The notes under the pieces were generated by a model, which did no database searches, was not told the origin of the DNA, and saw nothing but the letters and a program-made list of their open reading frames with translations. The position numbers were made by a program, and so were the translations under genes. This document shows positions 36,111 to 48,387 of a stretch of DNA of 64,000 nt, piece after piece. Position 1 is the first letter of the stretch; the number at the start of each line of letters is the position of its first letter. Origin of the DNA: Pisaster brevispinus (taxonomy: Eukaryota > Echinodermata > Asteroidea > Forcipulatida > Asteriidae); NCBI GenBank assembly GCA_023634235.1, contig JAMKCF010000132.1:124001-188000 (forward strand), in the 5' to 3' direction.

Positions 36111-38469
36111 ATGCTCAGAGACACGGATCTACAACGAGGTGAGAGCCCTGATTCGTGGCTTTCCAGTGGTGGAAACCTTGTGCAAATCCGATGTTGTTAT
36201 GGGTGTGATTTGACCCTCCTTGTATTTTATTTCGTTTCTTCTTCTTTTTGTGCAGCTCTGTGTACAAAAATCCCACTGAAGATGCTTTTGAGTGGCTTTC
36301 TGAGTGTCCCAGCCTGCAGGCCATTTCCGGCACGAAGATGGTGCACATCGGCCCAAAAAGTCTGATGTTCGGGTGAAGTGGAATTCAAGGCACACTCAGG
36401 TACAAATTTCGTCTCTCTAGCATTTCTAGTTCATGAGTTATTCTCAAACTTAGCTCGGGTGTTGTTTCAAATCATTCTTCGGATGGACATGTCTTGCCTT
36501 TGTTGTTGCTCGGCCCCGGCGCGTGGGCTAACTTGCCGGTGGTTGTAGCCCTATTCCGGGGCCGCTCGCCCCGCCTAGAAAATGCTCAGAGACACGAATC
36601 CACGACGAGGTGAGAGCCCTGAATCGTGGCTTTCCAGTGGTGGAAACCTTGTGCAAATCCGATGTTGTAATGGGTGTGATTTGACCCTCCTTGTATTTTA
36701 TTTCGTTTCTTCTTCTTTTTGTGCAGCTCTGTGTACAAAAATCCCACTGAAGATGCTTTTGAGTGGCTTTCTGAGTGTCCCAGCCTGCAGGCCATTTCCG
36801 GCACGAAGATGGTGCACATCGGCCCAAAAAGTCTGATGTTCGGGTGAAGTGGAATTCAAGGCACACTCAGGTACAAATTTCGTCTCTCTAGCATTTCTAG
36901 TTTATGAGTTATTCTCAAACTTAGCTCGGGTGTTGTTTCAAATCATTCTTCGGATGGACATGTCTTGCCTTTGTTGTTGGTCGGCCCCGGCGCGTGGGCT
37001 AACTTGCCGGTGGTTGTAGCCCTATTCCGGGGCCGCTCGCCCCGCCTAGAAAGTGCTCAGAGACACGGGATCACAACGAGGTGAGAGCCCTGATTCGTGG
37101 CTTTCCAGTGGTGGAAACCTTGTGCAAATCCGATATTGTTATGGGTGTGATTTGACCCTCCTTATATTTTATTTCGTTTCTTCTTCTTTTTGTGCAGCTC
37201 TGTGTACAAAAATCCCACTGAAGATGCTTTTGAGTGGCTTTCTGAGTGTCCCAGCCTGCAGGCCATTTCCGGCACGAAGATGGTGCACATCGGCCCAAAA
37301 AGTCTGATGTTCGGGTGAAGTGGAATTCAAGGCACACTCAGGTACAAATTTCGTCTCTCTAGCATTTCTAGTTCATGAGTTATTCTCAAACTTAGCTCGG
37401 GTGTTGTTTCAAATCATTCTTCGGATGGACATGTCTTGCCTTTGTTGTTGCTCGGCCCTGGCGCGTGGGCTAACTTGCCGGTGGTTGTAGCCCTATTCCG
37501 GGGCCGCTCGCCCCGCCTAGAAAATGCTCAGAGACACGGATCTACGACGAGCTGAGAGCCCTGATTCGTGGCTTTCCAGTGGTGGAAACCTTGTGCAAAT
37601 CCGATGTTGTTATGGGTGTGATTTGACCCTCCTTGTATTTTATTTCGTTTCTTCTTCTTTTTGTGCAGCTCTGTGTACAAAAATCCCACTGAAGATGCTT
37701 TTGAGTGGCTTTCTGAGTGTCCCAGCCTGCAGGCCATTTCCGGCACGAAGATGGTGCACATCGGCCCAAAAAGTCTAATGTTCGGGTGAAGTGGAATTCA
37801 AGGCACACTCAGGTACAAATTTCGTCTCTCTAGCATTTCTAGTTCATGAGTTATTCTCAAACTTAGCTCGGGTGTTGTTTCAAATCATTCTTCGGATGGA
37901 CATATGTCTTGCCTTTGTTGTTGCTCGGCCCCGGCGCGAGGGCTAACTTGCCGGTGGTTGTAGCCCTATTCCGGGGCCGCTCGCCAAGCCTAGAAAATGC
38001 TCAGAGACACGGATCTACGACGAGCTGAGAGCCCTGATTCGTGGCTTTCCAGTGGTGGAAACCTTGTGCAAATCCGATGTTGTTATGGGTGTGATTTGAC
38101 CCTCCTTGTATTTTATTTCGTTTCTTCTTCTTTTTGTGCAGCTCTGTGTACAAAAATCCCACTGAAGATGCTTTTGAGTGGCTTTCTGAGTGTCCCAGCC
38201 TGTAGGCCATTTCCGGCACGAAGATGGTGCACATCGGCCCAAAAAGTCTGATGTTCGGGTGAAGTGGAATTCAAGGCACACTCAGGTACAAATTTCGTCT
38301 CTCTAGCATTTCTAGTTCATGAGTTATTCTCAAACTTAGCTCGGGTGTTGTTTCAAATCATTCTTCGGATGGACATATGTCTTGCCTTTGTTGTTGCTCG
38401 GCCCCGGCGCGTGGGCTAACTTGCCGGTGGTTGTAGCCCTATTCCGGGGCCGCTCGCCCCGCCTAGAAA

Positions 38470-38940
38470 ATGCTCAGAGACACGGATCCACGACGAGGTG
38501 AGAGCCCTGATTCGTGGCTTTCCAGTGGTGGAAACCTTGTGCAAATCCGATGTTGTTATGGGTGTGATTTGACCCTCCTTGTATTTTATTTCGTTTCTTC
38601 TTCTTTTTGTGCAGCTCTGTGTACAAAAATCCCACTGAAGATGCTTTTGAGTGGCTTTTTGAGTGTCCCAGCCTGCAGGCCATTTCTGGCACGAAAATGG
38701 TGCACATCGGCCCAAAAAGTCTGATGTTCGGGTGAAGTGGAATTCAAGGCACACTCAGGTACAAATTTTGTCTCTCTAGCATTTCTAGTTCATGAGTTAT
38801 TCTCAAACTTAGCTCGGGTGTTGTTTCAAATCATTCTTCGGATGGACATGTCTTGCCTTTGTTGTTGCTCGGCACCGTCGCGTGGGCTAACTTGCCGGTG
38901 GTTGTAGCCCTATTCCGGGGCCGCTCGCCCCGCCTAGAAA
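38470..38940 (+). repeat. Mosaic unit: B-type left, A-type right
   Basis: The left part has GATTCG and AAATCC (family B). The right part has AAATTTTGTC, GACATGTC and CGGCACCGTCGCG, a combination otherwise seen only after the units at 31872 and 32343. The switch lies between about 38710 and 38765. It also has private changes: GGCTTTTTGAG, TTTCTGGC and ACGAAAATGG. Conversion or exchange with the CGGCACCG sub-block over 6 kb away is the simplest reading. Confidence 0.8.
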
Positions 38941-40379
38941 ATGCTCAGAGACACGGATCCACGACGAGGTGAGAGCCCTGAATCGTGGCTTTCCAGTGGT
39001 GGAAACCTTGTGCAAATCCGATGTTGTTATGGGTGTGATTTGACCCTCCTTATATTTTTTTTCGTTTCTTCTTCTTTTTGTGCAGCTCTGTGTACAAAAA
39101 TCACACTGAAGATGCTTTTGAGTGGCTTTCTGAGTGTCCCAGCCTGCAGGCCATTTCCGGCACGAAGATGGTGCACATCGGCCCAAAAAGTCTGATGTTC
39201 GGGTGAAGTGGAATTCAAGGCACACTCAGGTACAAATTTCGTCTCTCTAGCATTTCTAGTTCATGAGTTATTCTCAAACTTAGCTCGGGTGATGTTTCAA
39301 ATCATTCTTCGGATGGACATGTCTTGCCTTTGTTGTTGCTCGGCCCCGGCGCGTGGGCTAACTTGCCGGTGGTTGTAGCCCTATTCCGGGGCCGCTCGCC
39401 CCGCCTAGAAAATGCTCAGAGACACGGATCTACGACGAGCTGAGAGCCCTGATTCGTGGCTTTCCAGTGGTGGAAACCTTGTGCAAATCCGATGTTGTTA
39501 TGGGTGTGATTTGACCCTCCTTGTATTTTATTTCGTTTCTTCTTCTTTTTGTGCAGCTCTGTGTACAAAAATCCCACTGAAGATGCTTTTGAGTGGCTTT
39601 CTGAGTGTCCCAGCCTGCAGGCCATTTCCGGCACGAAGATGGTGCACATCGGCCCAAAAAGTCTGATGTTCGGGTGAAGTGGAATTCAAGGCACACTCAG
39701 GTACAAATTTCGTCTCTCTAGCATTTCTAGTTCATGAGTTATTCTCAAACTTAGCTCGGGTGTTGTTTCAAATCATTCTTCGGATGGACATGTCTTGCCT
39801 TTGTTGTTGGTCGGCCCCGGCGCGTGGGCTAACTTGCCGGTGGTTGTAGCCCTATTCCGGGGCCGCTCGCCCCGCCTAGAAAATGCTCAGAGACACGGAT
39901 CCACGACGAGGTGAGAGCCCTGATACGTGGCTTTCCAGTGGTGGAAACCTTGTGCAAATCCGATGTTGTTATAGGTGTGATTTGACCCTCCTTGTATTTT
40001 ATTTCGTTTCTTCTTCTTTTTGTGCAGCTCTGTGTACAAAAATCCCACTGAAGATGCTTTTGAGTGGCTTTCTGAGTGTCCCAGCCTGTAGGCCATTTCC
40101 GGCACGAAGATGGTGCACATCGGCCCAAAAAGTCTGATGTTCGGGTGAAGTGGAATTCAAGGCACACTCAGGTACAAATTTCGTCTCTCTAGCATTTCTA
40201 GTTCATGAGTTATTCTCAAACTTAGCTCGGGTGTTGTTTCAAATCATTCTTCGGATGGACATATGTCTTGCCTTTGTTGTTGCTCGGCCCCGGCGCGTGG
40301 GCTAACTTGCCGGTGGTTGTAGCCCTATTCCGGGGCCGCTCGCCCCGCCTAGAAAAAGCTCAGAGACACGGATCCACGA
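38941..40379 (+). repeat. Five-unit higher-order repeat (2361-base offset), left copy
   Basis: Units 38941, 39412, 39883 and the start of 40356 match 41302-42740. Shared rare marks are CTTATATTTTTTTTCG and GGGTGATGTTTC; GAGCTGAG; CTGATACGTGG with TTATAGGTG and CTGTAGGCC; and GAAAAAGCTCAG. Differences include ATCACACTG here against ATCCCACTG, and GAATCG here against GAATGG. Confidence 0.82.
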
Positions 40380-40828
40380 CGAGGTGAGAGCCCTGAATCG
40401 TGGCTTTCCAGTGGTGGAAACCTTGTGCAACTCCGATGTTGTTATGGGTGTGATTTGACCCTCCTTGTATTTTATTTCGTTTCTTCTTCTTTTTGTGCAG
40501 CTCTGTGTACAAAAATCCCACTGAAGATGCTTTTGAGTGGCTTTCTGAGTGTCCCAGACTGCAGTCCATTTCCGGCACGAAGATGGTGCACATCGGCCCA
40601 AAAAGTCTAATGTTCGGGTGAAGTGGAATTCAAGGCACACTCAGGTACAAATTTCGTCTCTCTAGCATTTCTAGTTCATGAGTTATTCTCAAACTTAGCT
40701 CGGGTGTTGTTTCAAATCATTCTTCGGATGGACATATGTCTTGCCTTTGTTGTTGCTCGGCCCCGGCGCGTGGGCTAACTTGCCGGTGGTTGTAGCCCTA
40801 TTCCGGGGCCGCTCGCCCCGCCTAGAAA
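40356..40828 (+). repeat. Mosaic unit with a family A insert matching the 17.7/19.6 kb type
   Basis: The edges are transition type: GAAAAAGCTC at the start and GACATATGTC after segment B. The middle has GAATCG, AACTCC and GACTGCAGTCC with AGTCTAATG, which otherwise occur together only in the units at 17747 and 19630, over 20 kb away. The tract lies within about 40394-40620. This looks like a long-range gene conversion or a relic of an older arrangement. Confidence 0.82.
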
Positions 40829-41301
40829 ATGCTCAGAGACACGGATCCACAACGAGGTGAGAGCCCTGATTCGTGGCTTTCCAGGGGTGGAAACCTTGTG
40901 CAAATCCGATGTTGTTATGGGTGTGATTTGACCCTCCTTGTATTTTATTTCGTTTCTTCTTCTTTTTGTGCAGCTCTGTGTACAAAAATCCCACTGAAGA
41001 TGCTTTTGAGTGGCTTTCTGAGTGTCCCAGCCTGCAGGCCATTTCCGGCACGAAGATGGTGCACATCGGCCCAAAAAGTCTGATGTTGGGGTGAAGTGGA
41101 ATTCAAGGCACACTCAGGTACAAATTTCGTCTCACTAGCATTTCTAGTTCATGAGTTATTCTCAACCTTAGCTCGGGTGTTGTTTCAAATCATTCTTCGG
41201 ATGGACATATGTCTTGCCTTTGTTGTTGCTCGGCCCCGGCGCGTGGGCTAACTTGCCGGTGGTTGTAGCCCTATTCCGGGGCCGCTCGCCCCGCCTAGAA
41301 A

Positions 41302-42740
41302 ATGCTCAGAGACACGGATCCACGACGAGGTGAGAGCCCTGAATGGTGGCTTTCCAGTGGTGGAAACCTTGTGCAAATCCGATGTTGTTATGGGTGTGAT
41401 TTGACCCTCCTTATATTTTTTTTCGTTTCTTCTTCTTTTTGTGCAGCTCTGTGTACAAAAATCCCACTGAAGATGCTTTTGAGTGGCTTTCTGAGTGTCC
41501 CAGCCTGCAGGCCATTTCCGGCACGAAGATGGTGCACATCGGCCCAAAAAGTCTGATGTTCGGGTGAAGTGGAATTCAAGGCACACTCAGGTACAAATTT
41601 CGTCTCTCTAGCATTTCTAGTTCATGAGTTATTCTCAAACTTAGCTCGGGTGATGTTTCAAATCATTCTTCGGATGGACATGTCTTGCCTTTGTTGTTGC
41701 TCGGCCCCGGCGCGTGGGCTAACTTGCCGGTGGTTGTAGCCCTATTCCGGGGCCGCTCGCCCCGCCTAGAAAATGCTCAGAGACACGGATCTACAACGAG
41801 CTGAGAGCCCTGATTCGTGGCTTTCCAGTGGTGGAAACCTTGTGCAAATCCGATGTTGTTATGGGTGTGATTTGACCCTCCTTGTATTTTATTTCGTTTC
41901 TTCTTCTTTTTGTGCAGCTCTGTGTACAAAAATCCCACTGAAGATGCTTTTGAGTGGCTTTCTGAGTGTCCCAGCCTGCAGGCCATTTCCGGCACGAAGA
42001 TGGTGCACATCGGCCCAAAAAGTCTGATGTTCGGGTGAAGTGGAATTCAAGGCACACTCAGGTACAAATTTCGTCTCTCTAGCATTTCTAGTTCATGAGT
42101 TATTCTCAAACTTAGCTCGGGTGTTGTTTCAAATCATTCTTCGGATGGACATGTCTTGCCTTTGTTGTTGGTCGGCCCCGGCGCGTGGGCTAACTTGCCG
42201 GTGGTTGTAGCCCTATTCCGGGGCCGCTCGCCCCGCCTAGAAAATGCTCAGAGACACGGATCCACAACGAGGTGAGAGCCCTGATACGTGGCTTTCCAGT
42301 GGTGGAAACCTTGTGCAAATCCGATGTTGTTATAGGTGTGATTTGACCCTCCTTGTATTTTATTTCGTTTCTTCTTCTTTTTGTGCAGCTCTGTGTACAA
42401 AAATCCCACTGAAGATGCTTTTGAGTGGCTTTCTGAGTGTCCCAGCCTGTAGGCCATTTCCGGCACGAAGATGGTGCACATCGGCCCAAAAAGTCTGATG
42501 TTCGGGTGAAGTGGAATTCAAGGCACACTCAGGTACAAATTTCGTCTCTCTAGCATTTCTAGTTCATGAGTTATTCTCAAACTTAGCTCGGGTGTTGTTT
42601 CAAATCATTCTTCGGATGGACATATGTCTTGCCTTTGTTGTTGCTCGGCCCCGGCGCGTGGGCTAACTTGCCGGTGGTTGTAGCCCTATTCCGGGGCCGC
42701 TCGCCCCGCCTAGAAAAAGCTCAGAGACACGGATCTACGA
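41302..42740 (+). repeat. Five-unit higher-order repeat (2361-base offset), right copy
   Basis: Right copy of 38941-40379. CCACAACGAG and CTACAACGAG here replace CCACGACGAG and CTACGACGAG in the left copy, which are G-to-A changes at CG sites. The similarity ends inside the unit at 42717, whose middle is ordinary family B while the left copy has the family A insert. Confidence 0.82.
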
Positions 42741-43187
42741 CGAGGTGAGAGCCCTGATTCGTGGCTTTCCAGTGGTGGAAACCTTGTGCAAATCCGATGT
42801 TGTTATGGGTGTGATTTGACCCTCCTTGTATTTTATTTCGTTTCTTCTTCTTTTTGTGCAGCTCTGTGTACACAAATCCCACTGAAGATGCTTTTGAGTG
42901 GCTTTCTGAGTGTCCCAGCCTGCAGGCCATTTCCGGCACGAAGATGGTGCACATCGGCCCAAAAAGTCTGATGTTCGGGTGAAGTGGAATTCAAGGCACA
43001 CTCAGGTACAAATTTCGTCTCTCTAGCATTTCTAGTTCATGAGTTATTCTCAAACTTAGCTCGGGTGTTGTTTCAAATTATTCTTCGGATGGACATGTCT
43101 TGCCTTTGTTGTTGGTCGGCCCCGGCGCGTGGGCTAACTTGCCGGTGGTTTTAGCCCTATTCCGGGGCCGCTCGCCCCGCCTAGAAA

Positions 43188-43658
43188 ATGCTCAGAGACA
43201 CGGATCTACGACGAGGTGAGAGCCCTGATTCGTGGCTTTCCAGTAGTGGAAACCTTGTGCAAATCCGATGTTGTTATGGGTGTGATTTGACCCTCCTTGT
43301 ATTTTATTTCGTTTCTTCTTCTTTTTGTGCAGCTCTGTGTACAAAAATCCCACTGAAGATGCTTTTGAGTGGCTTTCTGAGTGTCCCAGCCTGCAGGCCA
43401 TTTCCGGCACGAAGATGGTGCACATCGGCCCAAAAAGTCTGATGTTCGGGTATAGTGGAATTCAAGGCACACTCAGGTACAAATTTCGTCTCTCTAGCAT
43501 TTCTAGTTCATGAGTTATTCTCAAACTTAGCTCGGGTGTTGTTTCAAATCATTCTTCGGATGGACATGTCTTGCCTTTGTTGTTGCTCGGCCCCGGCGCG
43601 TGGGCTAACTTGCCGGTGGTTGTAGCCCTATTCCGGGGCCGCTCGCCACGCCTAGAAA
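43188..43658 (+). repeat. Unit with sense codon at the usual stop (TAT)
   Basis: GGGTATAGTGG replaces GGGTGAAGTGG near 43450, so the segment B frame stays open into the following donor-like site (GIQGTLR). It is preceded by GGTTTTAGCC and also has CAGTAGTGG. It is the last 471-base unit; all later units are 472-474 bases. Confidence 0.85.
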
Positions 43659-44604
43659 ATGCTCAGAGACACGGATCCACGACGAGGTGAGAGCCCTGAT
43701 TCGTGGCTTTCCAGTGGTGGAAACCTTGTGCAAATCCGATGTTGTTATGGGTGTGATTTGACCCTCCTTGTATTTTATTTCGTTTCTTCTTCTTTTTGTG
43801 CAGCTCTGTGTACAAAAATCCCACTGAAGATGCTTTTGAGTGGCTTTCTGAGTGTCCCAGCCTGCAGGCCATTTCCGGCACGAAGATGGTGTACATCGGC
43901 CCAAAAAGTCTGATGTTCGGGTGAAGTGGAATTCAAGGCACACTAAGGTACAAATTTCGTCTCTCTAGCATTTCTAGTTCATGAGTTATTCTCAAACTTA
44001 GCTCGGGTGTTGTTTCAAATCATTCTTCGGATGGACATATGTCTTGCCTTTGTTGTTGCTCGGCCAAGGCGCGTGGGCTAACTTGCCGGTGGTTGTAGCC
44101 CTATTCCGGGGCCGCTCGCCCCGCCTAGAAAATGCTCAGAGACACGAATCGACAACGAGGTGAGAGCCCTGATTCGTGGCTTTCCAGTGGTGGAAACCTT
44201 GTGCAAATCCGATGTTGTTATGGGTGTGATTTGACCCTCCTTGTATTTTATTTCGTTTCTTCTTCTTTTTGTGCAGCTCTGTGTACAAAAATCCCACTGA
44301 AGATGCTTTTGAGTGGCTTTCTGAGTGTCCCAGCCTGCAGGCCATTTCCGGCACGAAGATGGTGCACATCGGCCCAAAAAGTCTGATGTTCGGGTGAAGT
44401 GGAATTCAAGGCACACTCAGGTACAAATTTCGTCTCTCTAGCATTTCTAGTTCATGAGTTATTCTCAAACTTAGCTCGGGTGTTGTTTCAAATCATTCTT
44501 CGGATGGACATATGTCTTGCCTTTGTTGTTGCTCGGCCCCGGCGCGTGGGCTAACTTGCCGGTGGTTGTAGCCCTATTCCGGGGCCGCTCGCCCCGCCTA
44601 GAAA

Positions 44605-45076
44605 ATGCTCAGAGACACGGATCCACAACGAGGTGAGAGCCCTGATTCGTGGCTTTCCAGTGGTGGAAACCTTGTGCAAATCCGATGTTGTTATGGGTGT
44701 GATTGGACCCTCCTTGTATTTTATTTCGTTTCTTCTTCTTTTTGTGCAGCTCTGTGTACAAAAATCCCACTGAAGATGCTTTTGAGTGGCTTTCTGAGTG
44801 TCCCAGCCTGCAGGCCATTTCCGGCACGAAGATGGTGCACATCGGCCCAAAAAGTCTGATGTTCGGGTGAAGTGGAATTCAAGGCACACTCAGGTACAAA
44901 TTTCGTCTCTCTAGCATTTCTAGTTCATGAGTTATTCTCAAACTTAGCTCGGGTGTTGTTTCAAATCATTCTTCGGATGGACATATGTCTTGCCTTTGTT
45001 GTTGCTCGGCCCCGGCGCGTGGGCTAACTTGCCGGTGGTTGTAACCCTATTCCGGGTCGCTCGCACCGCCTAGAAA
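44605..45076 (+). repeat. 472-base family B unit with GATTGGACCC
   Basis: The branch-point-like TTTGACC reads TTGGACC, so its key A-containing TTGAC motif is altered. The same variant recurs at 47442, 51226 and 58792. The unit ends with GTAACCCTATTCCGGGTCGCTCGCACC, in which one G of the hairpin stem is lost. Confidence 0.85.
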
Positions 45077-45549
45077 ATGCTCAGAGACACGGATCCACAA
45101 CGAGGTGAGAGCCCTGATTCGTGGCTTTACAGTGGTGGAAACATTGTGCTAATCCGATGTTGTTATGGGTGTGATTTGACCCTCCTTGTATTTTATTTCG
45201 TTTCTTCTTCTTTTTGTGCAGCTCTGTGTACAAAAATCCCACTGAAGATGCTTTTGAGTGGCTTTCTGAGTGTCCCAGCCTGCAGGCCATTTCCGGCACG
45301 AAGATGGTGCACATCGGCCCAAAAAGTCTGATGTTCGGGTTAAGTGGAATTCAAGGCACACTCAGGTACAAATTTCGTCTCTCTAGCATTTCTAGTTCAT
45401 GAGTTATTCTCAAACTTAGCTCGGGTGTTGTTTCAAATCATTCTTCGGATGGACATATGTCTTGCCTTTGTTGTTGCTCGGCCCCGGCGCGTGGGCTAAC
45501 TTGCCGGTGGTTGTAGCCCTATTCCGGGGCCGCTCGCCCCGCCTAGAAA
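45077..45549 (+). repeat. Unit with sense codon at the usual stop (TTA)
   Basis: GGGTTAAGTGG near 45340 opens the segment B frame as far as the next donor-like site. The unit also has GGCTTTACAGTGG and ACATTGTGCTAATCC, making it one of the more diverged family B units. I see no copy of it elsewhere in the window. Confidence 0.85.
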
Positions 45550-47914
45550 ATGCTCAGAGACACGGATCCACGACGAGGTGAGAGCCCTGATTCGTGGCTT
45601 TCCAGTGGTGGAAACCTTGTGCAAATCCGATGTTGTTATGGGTGTGATTTGACCCTCCTTGTATTTTATTTCGTTTCTTCTTCTTTTTGTGCAGCTCTGT
45701 GTACAAAAATCCCACTGAAGATGCTTTTGAGTGGCTTTCTGAGTGTCCCAGCCTGCAGGCCATTTCCGGCACGAAGATGGTGCACATCGGCCCAAAAAGT
45801 CTGATGTTCGGGTGAAGTGGAATTCAAGGCACACTCAGGTACAAATTTCGTCTCTCTAGCATTTCTAGTTCATGAGTTATTCTCAAACTTAGCTCGGGTG
45901 TTGTTTCAAATCATTCTTCGGATGGACATATGTCTTGCCTTTGTTGTTGCTCGGCCCCGGCGCGTGGGCTAACTTGCCGGTGATTGTAGCCCTATTCCGG
46001 GGCCGCTCGCCCCGCCTAGAAAATGCTCAGAGACACGGATCCACAACGAGGTGAGAGCCCTGATTCGTGGCTTTCCAGTGGTGGAAACCTTGTGCAAATC
46101 CGATGTTGTTATGGGTGTGATTTGACCCTCCTTGTATTTTATTTCGTTTCTTCTTCTTTTTGTGCAGCTCTGTGTACAAAAATCCCACTGAAGATGCTTT
46201 TGAGTGGCTTTCTGAGTGTCCCAGCCTGCAGGCCATTTCCGGCACGAAGATGGTGCACATCGGCCCAAAAAGTCTGATGTTCGGGTGAAGTGGAATTCAA
46301 GGCACACTCAGGTACAAATTTCGTCTCTCTAGCATTTCTAGTTCATGAGTTATTCTCAACCTTAGCTCGGGTGTTGTTTCAAATCATTCTTCGGATGGAC
46401 ATATGTCTTGCCTTTGTTGTTGCTCGGCCCCGGCGCGTGGGCTAACTTGCCGGTGGTTGTAGCCCTATTCCGGGGCCGCTCGCCCCGCCTACAAAATGCT
46501 CAGAGACACGGATCTACGACGAGGTGAGAGCCCTGATTCGTGGCTTTCCAGTGGTGGAAACCTTGTGCAAATCCGATGTTGTTATGGGTGTGATTTGACC
46601 CTCCTTGTATTTTATTTCGTTTCTTCTTCTTTTTGTGCAGCTCTGTGTACAAAAATCCCACTGAAGATGCTTTTGAGTGGCTTTCTGAGTGTCCCAGCCT
46701 GCAGGCCATTTCCGGCACGAAGATGGTGCACATCGGCCCAAAAAGTCTGATGTTCGGGTGAAGTGGAATTCAAGGCACACTCAGGTACAAATTTCGTCTC
46801 TCTAGCATTTCTAGTTCATGAGTTATTCTCAAACTTAGCTCGGGTGTTGTTTCAAATCATTCTTCTGATGGACATATGTCTTGCCTTTGTTGTTGCTCGG
46901 CCCCGGCGCGTGGGCTAACTTGCCGGTGGTTGTAGCCCTATTCCGGGGCCGCTCGCCCCGCCTAGAAAATGCTCAGAGACACGGATCTACGACGAGGTGA
47001 GAGCCCTGATTCGTGGCTTTCCAGTGGTGGAAACCTTGTGCAAATCCGATGTTGTCATGGGTGTGATTTGACCCTCCTTGTATTTTATTTCGTTTCTTCT
47101 TCTTTTTGTGCAGCTCTGTGTACAAAAATCCCACTGAAGATGCTTTTGAGTGGCTTTCTGAGTGTCCCAGCCTGCAGGCCATTTCCGGCACGAAGATGGT
47201 GCACATCGGCCCAAAAAGTCTGATGTTCGGGTGAAGTGGAATTCAAGGCACACTCAGGTACAAATTTCGTCTCTCTAGCATTTCTAGTTCATGAGTTATT
47301 CTCAAACTTAGCTCGGGTGTTGTTTCAAATAATTCTTCGGATGGACATATGTCTTGCCTTTGTTGTTGCTCGGCCCCGGCGCGTGGGCTAACTTGCCGGT
47401 GGTTGTAGCCCTATTCCGGGGCCGCTCGCCCCGCCTAGAAAATGCTCAGAGACACGGATCCACAACGAGGTGAGAGCCCTGATTCGTGGCTTTCCAGTGG
47501 TGGAAACCTTGTGCAAATCCGATGTTGTTATGGGTGTGATTGGACCCTCCTTGTATTTTATTTCGTTTCTTCTTCTTTTTGTGCAGCTCTGTGTACAAAA
47601 ATCCCACTGAAGATGCTTTTGAGTGGCTTTCTGAGTGTCCCAGCCTGCAGGCCATTTCCGGCACGAAGATGGTGCACATCGGCCCAAAAAGTCTGATGTT
47701 CGGGTGAAGTGGAATTCAAGGCACACTCAGGTACAAATTTCGTCTCTCTAGCATTTCTAGTTCATGAGTTATTCTCAAACTTAGCTCGGGTGTTGTTTCA
47801 AATCATTCTTCTGATGGACATATGTCTTGCCTTTGTTGTTGCTCGGCCCCGGCGCGTGGGCTAACTTGCCGGTGGTTGTAGCCCTATTCCGGGGCCGCTC
47901 GCCCCGCCTAGAAA

Positions 47915-48387
47915 ATGCTCAGAGACACGGATCCACGACGAGGTGAGAGCCCTGATTCGTGGCTTTCCAGTGGTGGAAACCTTGTGCAAATCCGATGTTG
48001 TTATGGGTGTGATTTGACCCTCCTTGTATTTTATTTCGTTTCTTCTTCTTTTTGTGCAGCTCTGTGTACAAAAATCCCACTGAAGATGCTTTTGAGTAGC
48101 TTTCTGAGTGTCCCAGCCTGCAGGCCATTTCCGGCACGAAGATGGTGCACATCGGCCCAAAAAGTTAAATGTTCGGGTGAAGTGGAATTCAAGGCACACT
48201 CAGGTACAAATTTCGTCTCTCTAGCATTTCTAGTTCATGAGTTATTCTCAAACTTAGCTCGGGTGTTGTTTCAAATCATTCTTCGGATGGACATATGTCT
48301 TGCCTTTGTTGTTGCTCGGCCCCGGCGCGTGGGCTAACTTGCCGGTGGTTGTAGCCCTATTCCGGGGCCGCTCGCCCCGCCTAGAAA
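47915..48387 (+). repeat. Family B unit of the AAGTTAAATG type
   Basis: AAGTTAAATG replaces AAGTCTGATG at the end of the segment B frame, changing the codons before GGG but not the final stop. The same type recurs at 51699, 55010 and 57374, each time followed by a CCACAACGAG unit with GATGTTGGGG, so at least two units move together. This copy alone has GAGTAGCTTT. Confidence 0.85.

Larger units (their letters stand above)
35640..43658 (+). repeat. Transition zone between families A and B
   Basis: The substitution marks of family B (GATTCG, AAATCC, GGCGCG) appear first at 35640-37523 in 471-base units. The two-base AT gain appears first at about 37903 (GACATATGTC) and then alternates with GACATGTC: the units starting at 37524, 37997, 39883, 40356, 40829, 42244 and 43659 have it; those starting at 38470, 38941, 39412, 41302, 41773, 42717 and 43188 do not. 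Units at 36582, 38941 and 41302 keep GAAT with AAATCC. The unit at 37053 has AAGTGCTCAG and CGGGATCAC. The mixing suggests exchange between two families. Confidence 0.88.
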
